This document shows, piece after piece, positions 54,161-63,090 of a stretch of 64,000 nt of DNA (its first letter is position 1; the number at the start of each line of letters is the position of its first letter). The notes under the pieces are model-generated. The model did no database searches, was not told the DNA's origin, and saw nothing but the letters and a program-made list of their open reading frames with translations. The DNA comes from CAZNXJ01 sp964577115. GTDB taxonomy: Bacteria; Planctomycetota; Planctomycetia; Pirellulales; Pirellulaceae. The DNA is taken from the NCBI GenBank assembly GCA_964577115.1, contig CAZNXJ010000011.1, positions 107,316-171,315 of the forward strand. The letters run 5' to 3'. The translations under genes and the position numbers were made by a program.

Positions 54161-55663
54161 CTACGCAAGCACGTCGTGAATCACTTCCGCAGGCTGAACG
54201 CCTGTGAGACGCTGATCGAGACCGCCGTAGTAGTACGTCAGCTTTGTGTGATCCAGCCCCATCAAGTGGAGAATCGTCGCGTGCAGATCGCGCACGTGGC
54301 GGCGGTTCGTCACCGCCCGATGGCCCAATTCGTCGGTTTCACCGTAGCTGAAGCCCTTCTTCACTCCCCCACCGCAAAGCCAATAGGTAAAACCGAGCGG
54401 GTTGTGATCGCGCCCTTTGCCGTTTTGTGCGACAGCCTGACGGCCGAACTCGCCGCCCCACACGATCAGCGTTTCGTCCAGCAGCCCGCGCTGTTTGAGA
54501 TCCGTAATCAGGGCGGCAATCGGCTTGTCGATCTCAGACGCATGGATTTGCAAGTTCGTGTCAACGTCGCCGTGCGCGTCCCAGTTCTGATCGCCATGCC
54601 CGCCGCCGGAATAGATCTGCACGTAACGGACACCCCGTTCGATTAACCGCCGAGCAATCAAACATTGGCGTCCGAAGGGGGCAGGACCTAAGCAGTGAGG
54701 CAGATCGGGCGCGGCATCATGGATTCCATACATCTCCTGCGTCGCCCGAGTTTCCTGCGACAGGTCCATCGCCTCCGGAGCAGACATTTGAAGCTGGAAA
54801 GCCAACTCGTAGCTGGCGATCCGCGCCGCTAGATCGGAATAGTGATTGCGCGCGACGGCGTGGAGCAAATTGAGTTCGTACAGCGTATCGATGGTGTCGC
54901 GCTGAGCATTGCGCGGCACATTCGGTGGTGGCGCCAGATCGAGAATCGGTTGCCCCTGGTTTCGCAGATGCGTGCCCTGATACGCGGCCGGCATAAAGCC
55001 ACTCGACCAGTTCGCAGCACCCGCAATCGGGCCCCCACGCGGATCCAACATGACCACATAGGAAGGCAAATTCTCGTTCTCGTTTCCGAGCCCGTAGGTG
55101 AGCCATGAGCCGAGCGTCGGGGCCCCTTGAATCGTGCGGCCGCTGTTCAGTTGCAACAGAGCGGAGCCGTGAGCAAAGGTGTCGGCATAGAGGCTGCGCA
55201 GGAGAGTTATCTCGTCGAGACACTCATTCAGATGCGGGAACACATCGGAGCCCCAGAGCCCGGCTTCACCGTATTGTCGGAATGTGCGTTTAGACCCGAG
55301 TAGCTGAGCGGTCGTCACGCGCCGGCGGCGCGTCTCAATTTCGATCGACTGCCCACTGCGCTTCTGGAGTTCGGGCTTGTAATCCCATGTATCGATCTGC
55401 GACGGGCCGCCATACATGAAGAGAAAGATCACATGCTTGGCGCGCGGCGTGAAATGCGGCTGTTTCAAAGTGAACGGATTCGCGGTGCCCGAATTGCTCG
55501 CTTCTTCCGCAGTAGCCGTGCGTGCATCGTCGCGGCTCAGCAAATCCGCGAGTGCGATCCCCGCGAAACCTGCCCCCATGTTCCACAGGAATTCGCGGCG
55601 CCCACCTACACAGCCATCCTGGCGACGGCCTGTCGTCAAGGGGGAAAGAAGACGTTCGAACAT
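54161..55663 (-). CDS. DUF1501 protein of cluster 3, Tat-like leader
   Basis: Protein of 500 residues with a longer N-terminus (MFERLLSPLTTGRRQDGCVG) before the twin-arginine region GRREFLWNMGAGFAGIALAD. Family blocks are VIFLFMYGGPSQIDTWDYK, YVQIYSGGGHGDQNWDAHGD and IVWGGEFGRQAVAQNGKGRD. It starts 9 bp after the stop of the PSCyt1/DUF1549 gene, so tight coupling is likely. The function is unknown, as for the other copies. Confidence 0.93.
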   Translation of the reverse strand: MFERLLSPLTTGRRQDGCVGGRREFLWNMGAGFAGIALADLLSRDDARTATAEEASNSGTANPFTLKQPHFTPRAKHVIFLFMYGGPSQIDTWDYKPELQKRSGQSIEIETRRRRVTTAQLLGSKRTFRQYGEAGLWGSDVFPHLNECLDEITLLRSLYADTFAHGSALLQLNSGRTIQGAPTLGSWLTYGLGNENENLPSYVVMLDPRGGPIAGAANWSSGFMPAAYQGTHLRNQGQPILDLAPPPNVPRNAQRDTIDTLYELNLLHAVARNHYSDLAARIASYELAFQLQMSAPEAMDLSQETRATQEMYGIHDAAPDLPHCLGPAPFGRQCLIARRLIERGVRYVQIYSGGGHGDQNWDAHGDVDTNLQIHASEIDKPIAALITDLKQRGLLDETLIVWGGEFGRQAVAQNGKGRDHNPLGFTYWLCGGGVKKGFSYGETDELGHRAVTNRRHVRDLHATILHLMGLDHTKLTYYYGGLDQRLTGVQPAEVIHDVLA

Positions 55664-55672
55664 CGCGTCATC

Positions 55673-58174
55673 CTAGTCGATGTAAAGAAACTCGTTCAGG
55701 TTCAGAATCAACCGGCAGCACTCGATCATCGCGCGCCGATCGGCGGCGGCAGGATCCGGCTCGTCGGCGAGTACGGCCGCGAGTCGCCGCTCGTAGAAAT
55801 CAACCAGTAGCCGTTGTTCCGCCGGCGTTGGCGTCCGGCCCAGTGCGAGGGAAAAACCGCGTGCGAAGCGCATATCGAGGTCGTCGCCAACCTCGCGCTG
55901 CAACCGATCGGCGAACGCTTCACACCGCTGCTGCACGAACTCGCTGTTTAGCAGCGTGAGCGCCTGGGGAGCAATTGTCGTGCTCTGGCGAGCAGGTTCC
56001 GAACGCTCGAAAACTGGGGCATCGAACGTTTCGAGCAGCGGGACGCCTAACGTGCGTTTCGAATAGATATACACGCTGCGCCGTGCTTGCTCGGCCGCCT
56101 TTGACTTGTCCCAGCCGTCCCCCGGTTTGGACTGCGAGGCGAGCACGTCGGCCGAGAGCGCCGGGAAGAAACCGCGGCCTCCCATCTCGTAATTTAGCTC
56201 GCCGGTAACCGCGAGCATCGCGTCTCGGATGGCCTCGGCTTCAAGCCGCCTCAGGTTCTGCCGCCATAGCCACGCGTTGCCGGGATCCGACGCCGCCACG
56301 GGGCGCCCATCGTGCGATGCCTGTTGGTAGGTTCGCGAGAGCAGAATCTGGCGATGCAACCACTTTATGCGCCATCCGTGCGCCATGAACTCGCTCGCCA
56401 GCCAGTCCAGCAGCTCGGGATGCGAAGGCCGCTCGCCCGTGGTCCCAAAGTCATTCGGCGTCGCGCACAAACCCCGGCCGAAATGATGCTGCCAGATGCG
56501 ATTTACGATAACGCGCGCCGTCAGCGGATGATCCGGGCTCGTAATCCATTCGGCGAGCGCTCGGCGTCGACCGCTCGTGGGGCCAACTCCCGCGGCCGCG
56601 AGGACACTGTGGAGTGATTCCGAGTCGCTCGGCGCGGCGGGTGCTCGGTGAACCGGCAGCGCCGCTGCGGGTAGGTGGTCAAGCACCTGAAGAAAGCTCG
56701 GCTCGACATCTTCGCCCGGCGTCAAGTGATTGCCGCGAACGAGCAGTCGCGTAGGCGGCGGCGTCGAGCCCATCTCACGCACGCCCATCGCGACCTCGAA
56801 CGGCCGCTCGTCGATCTGCTTCTTGAGATCCGAGATGGTTTTTAGAAGTTCCGCCTTCTGTTCATCCGTGGCCGTTTTGAGTTGCGCCTGCGCATCGTCC
56901 AGCTTCTGCCGCAGCATCTGCTGCTGGGCGTACCACGGCGCGACTTGCTCGGCTGACGCGAGCGGCAGGAACACCGCATCGGGATTTAGTTCCCAGTGCG
57001 TGTCCAGCCTGTCGCGTCCGTAAGGCGCAATGTTTTGCAGAAACGCGACCAGGCGGTAGTAGTCCGCCTGGGGAATCGGATCGAACTTGTGGTCGTGACA
57101 ACGAGCACAGCCGATCGTAAGCCCGAGAAAAACTTCCCCCGTAGTGCTCAGGATGTCATCCAGGCCATCATGCAGGGCAGCTTGCTTGTCGTCCGGTTCA
57201 TCGTCCCACACGCCAAGCCGGTAGTAACCCGTCGCGATCAGCGAATCAAAGGTGAGGTCATCAAGTTCGTCCCCGGCCAGCTGCTCGCGCACGAACCGGT
57301 CGTACGGCTTGTCATCGTTGAAAGAGCGGACGACGTAATCGCGGTAGCGCCAGATGTACGGTTTTTCATCATCGCGTTCATAACCGTTAGTTTGCGCGAA
57401 GCGCACGAGATCGAGCCAATGCCGCCCCCATCGTTCGCCGTATTGCGGGCGAGCTAGGAGGTCGTCGACCACACGCGCGAACGCATCGGGCCGCTCGTCC
57501 GCGAGAAAACTCGCCATTTCCTCCGGCGTCGGCGGCAAGCCGATCAGGTCGAAGTAAACGCGGCGCAGCAGGGTGGCTTTGGCGGCAGGCGCCGCCGGTT
57601 CAAGCCCCTCGGCGTTTAGCCGATCGAGCACAAAGCCGTCGATCGGGTTGTCGTCGTCCCATGGCGTCTGGGGGTCATTGGGCGGTTGATGCCGCACGAT
57701 CGGCTGGAAAGACCAGTGCTGCCTGTCTGCGTCGGTAATTTCGACATCGGGAGCACGAGGCGCCACGGGCCCATCGTCACTGCCCGGCCAAATAGCTCCC
57801 GAACGTACCCACTCGACCAGGTCGTCAACATGCCGCTGTGACAGTTTTTCGTCAGGCGGCATTTCGAGGCTGTTATAGCGGACCGCGTCAATCAATCGAC
57901 TCGACTCCGGATCGCCCGCGACGACCGCCGGCCCGGAGTCCCCGCCGGAGAGAATGCCGCCGCGCGAGTCGAGTCGCAGCCCACCTTCCTGCTCGTCGGG
58001 CCCATGACACCGAAAGCATTTTTCGACAAGGAGCGGCCGAATGCGGGTTTCAAAGAAATCGGCGGCTGCCCGCTCGGCATCCTCAGCGCGGGCACCGGCT
58101 GACAAACAGAGCGAGATGGCTCCCGCCAACAGCGCCCCCCGTGCGCATACGGAATAACGTGAAAGGCCCATCAT
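55673..58174 (-). CDS. PSCyt1-DUF1549-DUF1553 protein, standard form, cluster 3
   Basis: About 833 residues. The start at 58174 gives signal peptide SVCARGALLAGAISLCLSAG; an in-frame ATG at 58204 is less likely. Heme motif CFRCH lies at about 53-57, with LEMPPDEKLSQRHVDDLVEW completing PSCyt1. DUF1549 contains the second motif CARCH (TIGCARCHDHKFDPI). A short coiled stretch (LRQKLDDAQAQLKTATDEQK) precedes DUF1553 (ALAEWITSPDHPLTARVIVN). The length and order match the usual planctomycete form, so this copy is the reference for the other two. Confidence 0.94.
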   Translation of the reverse strand: MMGLSRYSVCARGALLAGAISLCLSAGARAEDAERAAADFFETRIRPLLVEKCFRCHGPDEQEGGLRLDSRGGILSGGDSGPAVVAGDPESSRLIDAVRYNSLEMPPDEKLSQRHVDDLVEWVRSGAIWPGSDDGPVAPRAPDVEITDADRQHWSFQPIVRHQPPNDPQTPWDDDNPIDGFVLDRLNAEGLEPAAPAAKATLLRRVYFDLIGLPPTPEEMASFLADERPDAFARVVDDLLARPQYGERWGRHWLDLVRFAQTNGYERDDEKPYIWRYRDYVVRSFNDDKPYDRFVREQLAGDELDDLTFDSLIATGYYRLGVWDDEPDDKQAALHDGLDDILSTTGEVFLGLTIGCARCHDHKFDPIPQADYYRLVAFLQNIAPYGRDRLDTHWELNPDAVFLPLASAEQVAPWYAQQQMLRQKLDDAQAQLKTATDEQKAELLKTISDLKKQIDERPFEVAMGVREMGSTPPPTRLLVRGNHLTPGEDVEPSFLQVLDHLPAAALPVHRAPAAPSDSESLHSVLAAAGVGPTSGRRRALAEWITSPDHPLTARVIVNRIWQHHFGRGLCATPNDFGTTGERPSHPELLDWLASEFMAHGWRIKWLHRQILLSRTYQQASHDGRPVAASDPGNAWLWRQNLRRLEAEAIRDAMLAVTGELNYEMGGRGFFPALSADVLASQSKPGDGWDKSKAAEQARRSVYIYSKRTLGVPLLETFDAPVFERSEPARQSTTIAPQALTLLNSEFVQQRCEAFADRLQREVGDDLDMRFARGFSLALGRTPTPAEQRLLVDFYERRLAAVLADEPDPAAADRRAMIECCRLILNLNEFLYID

Positions 58175-58418
58175 CTCGGCGCTTCCCTCTCGATCCGAAG
58201 GCACTGCTTCGCGCCCTGTTGCCCCCGCGAAAGCATAAGTGGACTCCGATATGATCGGTGACCGCTAGGGGAATCACAAGAGTCAAAAAAAGAAAGCCTG
58301 CGTTCTTCGCTCGGGACGCGATAATTACCGTAGCGTGCGAGGGCGACGAGCCGTCATGCCGTTGCTGAACATGCGCCGAGCAAAAAGCTCGAGCACAACA
58401 TCCAAACGGACGGGAATC

Positions 58419-58748
58419 GTGGTCTATCTATATTTGGCGATCGCCATCATCGCCGAAGTCGTCGGTACAGCGGCGCTAAAGGCTTCGGCGGGCTTCACAC
58501 GCCTCGGCCCCTCCGTGCTGTCCATGGTCTGCTATGGCGTTGCGTTTTATCTACTTTCTCTGACGATGCAGTCCATCCCGACCGGCATCATCTACGCTAT
58601 CTGGTCTGGGGTTGGAATCGTGCTGATTTCCCTGGTCGGTTGGTTCTGGTTCAACCAGCGGCTCGACCTGCCCGCTCTCATCGGGCTAGGATTGATCATT
58701 GCCGGCGTGTTGGTGATCAACCTCCTGTCAAAAACGGTCCCTCGGTAA
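58419..58748 (+). CDS. SMR-family multidrug efflux protein
   Basis: 109 residues from a GTG start at 58419, which aligns with the EmrE N-terminus and gives the standard length. It has four membrane helices with the essential glutamate in IAEVVGTAALKAS and the YAIWSGVGIVLISLVGW signature. It exports cationic toxic compounds by proton antiport as an antiparallel dimer. A longer open frame upstream lacks support. A hairpin overlaps its stop codon. Confidence 0.92.
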   Translation: MVYLYLAIAIIAEVVGTAALKASAGFTRLGPSVLSMVCYGVAFYLLSLTMQSIPTGIIYAIWSGVGIVLISLVGWFWFNQRLDLPALIGLGLIIAGVLVINLLSKTVPR

Positions 58749-58762
58749 CTCCTCAGTTACCG
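58743..58762 (+). terminator. hairpin at the end of the SMR gene
   Basis: CGGTAACT pairs with AGTTACCG around CCTC; the stop codon lies inside the first arm. No U-tract follows. Confidence 0.5.
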
Positions 58763-59012
58763 TGGGCATCGTCCCCTGCCCGCAAGGCGCATCAGCTCGA
58801 CTTTGATAGCGTGTTATGGGCAGTGTCCGCCCCGATGTGAATAACGGATGGCGGTTCCCCGGGGTGGTGCTAGATCGGCTTCCTCTGATCGGGGGACTTT
58901 TCTTACGTGGGTGGAATTTGTCAGATGAGTGATTACCCTGCCTCCACAATCCTGCCTGGTTACCCTTCCTTGACACTGCCTGCCTCGTTATTGTCCGCTT
59001 GCGGAGTTGGTC

Positions 59013-60356
59013 GTGCCGTTCACTGAAGATTTTGAAGCCATTTACCAGGAAGTCGTTAAACGCAACCCGGGCGAGCACGAATTTCATCAGGCCGTGCGCG
59101 AGGTGATGGACTCACTCGGTCCGGTCGTGGCCAAACATCCGGAATTCGGCGAGGCAAAAGTTCTGCAGCGGCTTTGCGAGCCCGAACGGCAGCTCATCTT
59201 TCGCGTGCCCTGGCAGGACGATCGCGGCGAAGTGCAGATCAATCGCGGCTTTCGCGTGCAGTTCAACAGCGCCCTCGGGCCCTACAAAGGCGGCATCCGT
59301 TTTCATCCTTCGGTGTACCTGGGCATCATCAAGTTCCTCGGGTTCGAACAAATCTTTAAGAACTCGTTGACAGGGCTGCCGATCGGAGGAGCCAAGGGAG
59401 GATCCGACTTTGATCCGAAGGGGAAGTCGGATGGCGAGGTCATGCGATTCTGCCAGTCGTTTATGACCGAGCTGTGGCGCATTATCGGCGAGCATACCGA
59501 CGTGCCCGCGGGAGACATCGGCGTTGGTGGCCGTGAGATCGGCTACTTGTTCGGCCAATACAAGCGGCTGACGAATAAGTTTGAAGCCGGTGTACTGACG
59601 GGTAAGGGACTCGTATACGGGGGCAGCCAGGTTCGGCGCGAAGCCACCGGATACGGCTGCGCGTACTTTGTCGAGGAGATGCTCAAGACCCGCAACGATA
59701 GCTTCGATGGCAAACGCGTTATTGTGTCGGGATCTGGCAACGTTGCCATCTACGCGGTCGAGAAAGTCACCGAACTCGGTGGACGCGTGATTGCGATGAG
59801 CGACTCGGATGGCGTGGTCGTCGACGAGGCCGGGATCGATTTAGATCTCGTGAAGGAAATCAAAGAGGTCGAACGGCGGCGGATTAAGGACTATGTGATC
59901 TCGCGCCCATCGGCTCACTATCTGCCCGGCGGAAACATCTGGAGCGTGCCGTGTGATGTCGCGATGCCCTCGGCCACCCAGAACGAACTCACCAGCAAAG
60001 ACGCTGCGCTACTGATCAAGAACGGTGTCATAGCGGTTGGCGAAGGCGCAAACATGCCGTGTACGCCGAATGCAGTACAGGCGTTCCTTTCCGCCGGCGT
60101 ATTATTTGGGCCCGGGAAAGCCGCCAATGCTGGCGGCGTTGCCACCTCGGCGCTCGAAATGCAGCAGAACGCCAGCCGGGAAGCATGGACGTTCGAGGAA
60201 ACCGACGCCAAGCTCCGACAAATCATGCGATCGATTCACGAAACGTGCGCCGAGGCGGCCGACGAGTTCGGCTTTACCGGCAATCTTGTGCGCGGCGCCA
60301 ACATCGCCGGTTTTCTCAAGGTCGCTCAGGCCACCATTGCTCAGGGGCTGGTCTAA
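59013..60356 (+). CDS. gdhA: NADP-type glutamate dehydrogenase
   Basis: 447 residues, the standard hexameric GDH length. The start is GTG 59013, set by GGAG 6 bp upstream (a TTG at 59007 is less likely). Substrate and catalytic lysines lie in KGGIRFHPSV and LPIGGAKGGSDFDPKGKSD. The Rossmann turn is VSGSGNVAIYAVEK. It assimilates ammonia onto 2-oxoglutarate in the cytoplasm. The gene stands alone; no sigma-54-like element was found before it. Confidence 0.97.
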   Translation: MPFTEDFEAIYQEVVKRNPGEHEFHQAVREVMDSLGPVVAKHPEFGEAKVLQRLCEPERQLIFRVPWQDDRGEVQINRGFRVQFNSALGPYKGGIRFHPSVYLGIIKFLGFEQIFKNSLTGLPIGGAKGGSDFDPKGKSDGEVMRFCQSFMTELWRIIGEHTDVPAGDIGVGGREIGYLFGQYKRLTNKFEAGVLTGKGLVYGGSQVRREATGYGCAYFVEEMLKTRNDSFDGKRVIVSGSGNVAIYAVEKVTELGGRVIAMSDSDGVVVDEAGIDLDLVKEIKEVERRRIKDYVISRPSAHYLPGGNIWSVPCDVAMPSATQNELTSKDAALLIKNGVIAVGEGANMPCTPNAVQAFLSAGVLFGPGKAANAGGVATSALEMQQNASREAWTFEETDAKLRQIMRSIHETCAEAADEFGFTGNLVRGANIAGFLKVAQATIAQGLV

Positions 60357-60492
60357 GCGAGCAGTATTCCGGGGAGAGGGTGAAGTGATTCCGGAGTCAC
60401 GAGCACTGATTGTCGCGCGGCAGATTGGCAGAGTCGGTTCTTATCTCCCCTCCGAAATCGAACTTTCCATCACCGAACCATTGCCCTGATCT

Positions 60493-60515
60493 CGCGCCCT
60501 ACTCGAGCGGGCGCG
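60493..60515. terminator. GC-rich hairpin between convergent genes
   Basis: CGCGCCC (60493-60499) pairs with GGGCGCG (60509-60515) around a 9-nt loop, between gdhA and the hydroxyacid dehydrogenase gene. Confidence 0.45.
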
Positions 60516-60579
60516 GCTCCCGGCCCTTCGGTAATCCAACGGCATCCGTGGTGCGGCGTGCGGTTTTGCAATTACGTGT

Positions 60580-61542
60580 CTAACTGACGACGTTGATGGG
60601 GGATCCGCCGAGGAACGCTTCGAGGTTCTCGGCCGCCAGGCGCATCATGCGCGAGCGGGCTTCCTTCGTGGCCCACGCGATATGCGGAGTAACCACGCAA
60701 TTCTTAGCGCTCAGGAGCGGGTTATTCGCGGGAGGCGGTTCCACGGCGAGCACATCGAGGCCGGCGCCGGCGATTTGGCCGGCATTCAGCGCCGCGGCCA
60801 GGTCCTCTTCAACGATTAACGGACCGCGCGACGTATTGATCAGCACGGCCGACGGCTTCATGAGCTTCAGCCGTTCCGCATTGATCAGCCCCTGTGTTTC
60901 TGGACGAAGGGGGCAATGCAGCGATATCACGTCCGATTCGCGGAGCAGCGTTTCCAGTGGAGCGGCTCGATAGCCTTCGCCCAGCTGCGGTGGGTTGGAA
61001 TCGCGGGCGAGTACAATGATGTTCATTCCGAATGCACGGCCCAATTCCGCCACACGGCGCCCGATACGGCCAAAGCCGATGATGCCGAGCGTCTTACCGT
61101 CAAGTTCCGTGAGCGGCGTTTTCGTGAAGCACCAATCGAGCGACGCAGACCATTCGCCGGACCGCGCCGCCTGGCTGTGTAGGCCGACGTTCAACATCAA
61201 TTCAAGGATCAGGGCCAGCGTGTGCTGCGCAACCGATGCGGTCCCATAGGTTGGGATATTGGTCACCGTGACGCCATGCTGCGCGGCTGCGGCGACGTCG
61301 ACAATGTTGTAGCCGGTTGCCAGAACGCCAATGTAGCGCAGCTCGGGCAGCTGGCTGAGCGTTTGCGCGTCGAGCGGCGTTTTGTTGGTTAGCAGAATCT
61401 CGGCGCCTGCGCTGCGGTCAACGATCCGTTCGGGAGGCGTGCGATCGTGGACTTCGAGCGGCGCGAGACGCGCCAGCTCGTCCCACGAGAGGTCTCCCGG
61501 ATTCAATGTGTAGCCATCCAGTACGACGATTTTTCTTGTCAT
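60580..61542 (-). CDS. D-2-hydroxyacid dehydrogenase (hydroxypyruvate/glycerate type)
   Basis: 320 residues with the family's two-domain layout. The dinucleotide-binding turn is LGIIGFGRIGRRVAEL. Catalytic residues are the arginine in NTSRGPLIVEE, the glutamate in LDVLAVEPPP and the histidine in VVTPHIAWAT. It reduces 2-keto acids to D-hydroxy acids with NAD(P)H. Its closest look is to glycerate/hydroxypyruvate reductases, but the substrate cannot be fixed. It diverges from the DUF1801 gene. Confidence 0.93.
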   Translation of the reverse strand: MTRKIVVLDGYTLNPGDLSWDELARLAPLEVHDRTPPERIVDRSAGAEILLTNKTPLDAQTLSQLPELRYIGVLATGYNIVDVAAAAQHGVTVTNIPTYGTASVAQHTLALILELMLNVGLHSQAARSGEWSASLDWCFTKTPLTELDGKTLGIIGFGRIGRRVAELGRAFGMNIIVLARDSNPPQLGEGYRAAPLETLLRESDVISLHCPLRPETQGLINAERLKLMKPSAVLINTSRGPLIVEEDLAAALNAGQIAGAGLDVLAVEPPPANNPLLSAKNCVVTPHIAWATKEARSRMMRLAAENLEAFLGGSPINVVS

Positions 61543-61737
61543 GGTGCAACCAACATTCAGTACGTTCTGACCTCCGCAATGGTCCCTAATGTAGCGTCTT
61601 TATGCGGCCGCGCGCTGTGGGAGGGGGCGTCATCGCCGAGTGACCGGTTCGCGCGTCAAAGTGGCCCGCTCAGCGCTTTGCGCACGGTGCGCCCGGTGTT
61701 TATATTGGCAACTCCACCACCACCGAAAGGACTGTGC

Positions 61738-62244
61738 ATGTCGGAGAAGTCGCCCAAGCGGAACGTTCGCAAACCGACCTCACGGGTAAGCGGCAAGGCG
61801 AACGCCAAGGCGAAGAAGGCCGAGCCGAATTTGGGCGGCAAAGTCGTTCTCCTGGCGGGAGGCAATCCGCAGATCGCAAAAGCGGACGGCGACGCTCCCG
61901 TCCAGGCCTACATTCGCGCGATGCCGGGCTGGAAGAGCGGGCTCGGCAAGCGTCTAGACAAGCTAATCGTGAAGCATGTACCAGACGTTCGCAAGGCCGT
62001 GCGCTGGAACTCGCCGTTCTACGGCATCGAGGGCCAGGGCTGGTTTTTATCGTTTCACGTCTTCACGCGCTATGTCAAAGTAACGTTCTTCAGCGGCACA
62101 TCACTCGATCCCGTTCCTCCGGGAGGCACCGAGAAGAGCAAGGAGGCGCGCTGGATCGACATCTATGAAGACGATGAATTTGACGAAACGCAGATGGCCG
62201 ATTGGGTGAAGCAAGCCGCCGCCCTTCCCGGTTGGAAGCCATAA
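61738..62244 (+). CDS. DUF1801 domain protein
   Basis: 168 residues. The start at 61738 (MSEKSPKRNV) follows GAAAGGA; the longer open frame is unsupported. A Lys/Arg-rich disordered N-tail of about 35 residues leads into a DUF1801 (YdhG-like) fold, with KHVPDVRKAVRWNSPFYGIE and FSGTSLDPVPPGGTEKSKEA. Function is unknown; the basic tail could bind nucleic acid. It is 19 bp upstream of the AlkD-like gene on the same strand. Confidence 0.9.
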   Translation: MSEKSPKRNVRKPTSRVSGKANAKAKKAEPNLGGKVVLLAGGNPQIAKADGDAPVQAYIRAMPGWKSGLGKRLDKLIVKHVPDVRKAVRWNSPFYGIEGQGWFLSFHVFTRYVKVTFFSGTSLDPVPPGGTEKSKEARWIDIYEDDEFDETQMADWVKQAAALPGWKP

Positions 62245-62263
62245 CACGGGATGCATCGCGACC

Positions 62264-62929
62264 ATGAATGTCCAGGAAATCCTCGCGCAGCTCGAGTCTC
62301 TCAGAAATGAAGCTCGCCGAGCCCACAACAAGAAGTCCGGCGCGCCCGACAACCAGTTCGGTGTGAAGCTTGGCGACATCCGGACGCTTGCCAAAAAAAT
62401 CAAAACCAATCACGCACTTGCACTCGAACTCTGGGAAACCGGCAACGTCGAAGCGCAGTTGCTCGCCACGCTCATCATGGAACCGAAAACGCTTTCGGCG
62501 AGCGAAGTGGACCGGTTGACGCGCTCGACGACCTGCTCGCAGGTCGCCGACTGGCTGAACTCGTATGTCGTCGCGCAGCATCCCGAAAAGGATAAACTGC
62601 GCGATAAATGGATGAAAGCAAAGGATTGCTGGGCGGCACGCGCCGGCTGGCATTTTACGGCCAGCCACATCAATAAGGGCGCAAACGACCTCGACTTCAC
62701 GGCGCTGCTCGATCGCATCGAGAAAGAAATGCCGAAAGCGCCGCCCGAGGTCCAGTGGACAATGAATAACACGCTGGCCGCTATCGGAATCCATCACCCA
62801 AGCTATCGCGAGCGCGCCGTGGCGATCGGCGAGAGGATTGGCCTGTACCGCGACTGGCCCGTATCGAAAGGCTGCATTCCGCCCTATGTGCCGGTGTGGG
62901 TGGATGCCATGGTGAAGCGGCAAGGCTAA
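62264..62929 (+). CDS. AlkD-like DNA alkylation repair protein
   Basis: 221 residues forming HEAT-like helical repeats. Its opening region (FGVKLGDIRTLAKKIK) and LELWETGNVEAQLLATLI match the AlkD/AlkC superfamily of DNA glycosylases that remove alkylated bases. The usual catalytic aspartate could not be placed with certainty. It probably shares a transcript with the DUF1801 gene, which would link that unknown protein to DNA repair; this is inferred from spacing only. Confidence 0.85.
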   Translation: MNVQEILAQLESLRNEARRAHNKKSGAPDNQFGVKLGDIRTLAKKIKTNHALALELWETGNVEAQLLATLIMEPKTLSASEVDRLTRSTTCSQVADWLNSYVVAQHPEKDKLRDKWMKAKDCWAARAGWHFTASHINKGANDLDFTALLDRIEKEMPKAPPEVQWTMNNTLAAIGIHHPSYRERAVAIGERIGLYRDWPVSKGCIPPYVPVWVDAMVKRQG

Positions 62930-63090
62930 CACGCATCGACCTGCGTATCGGCTCGCGTGGGCGAATGCAAAAAGTAGTTCGCAGGCCACGCCAATCCGCA
63001 TGATCTCGACCGGCTCGCTGCGGTTCTGCGTACCCTGGGAGCCGCCAGGCGTTTCGCCTTCGCGGATAACTTTAGACCGGGGCCATCGCC

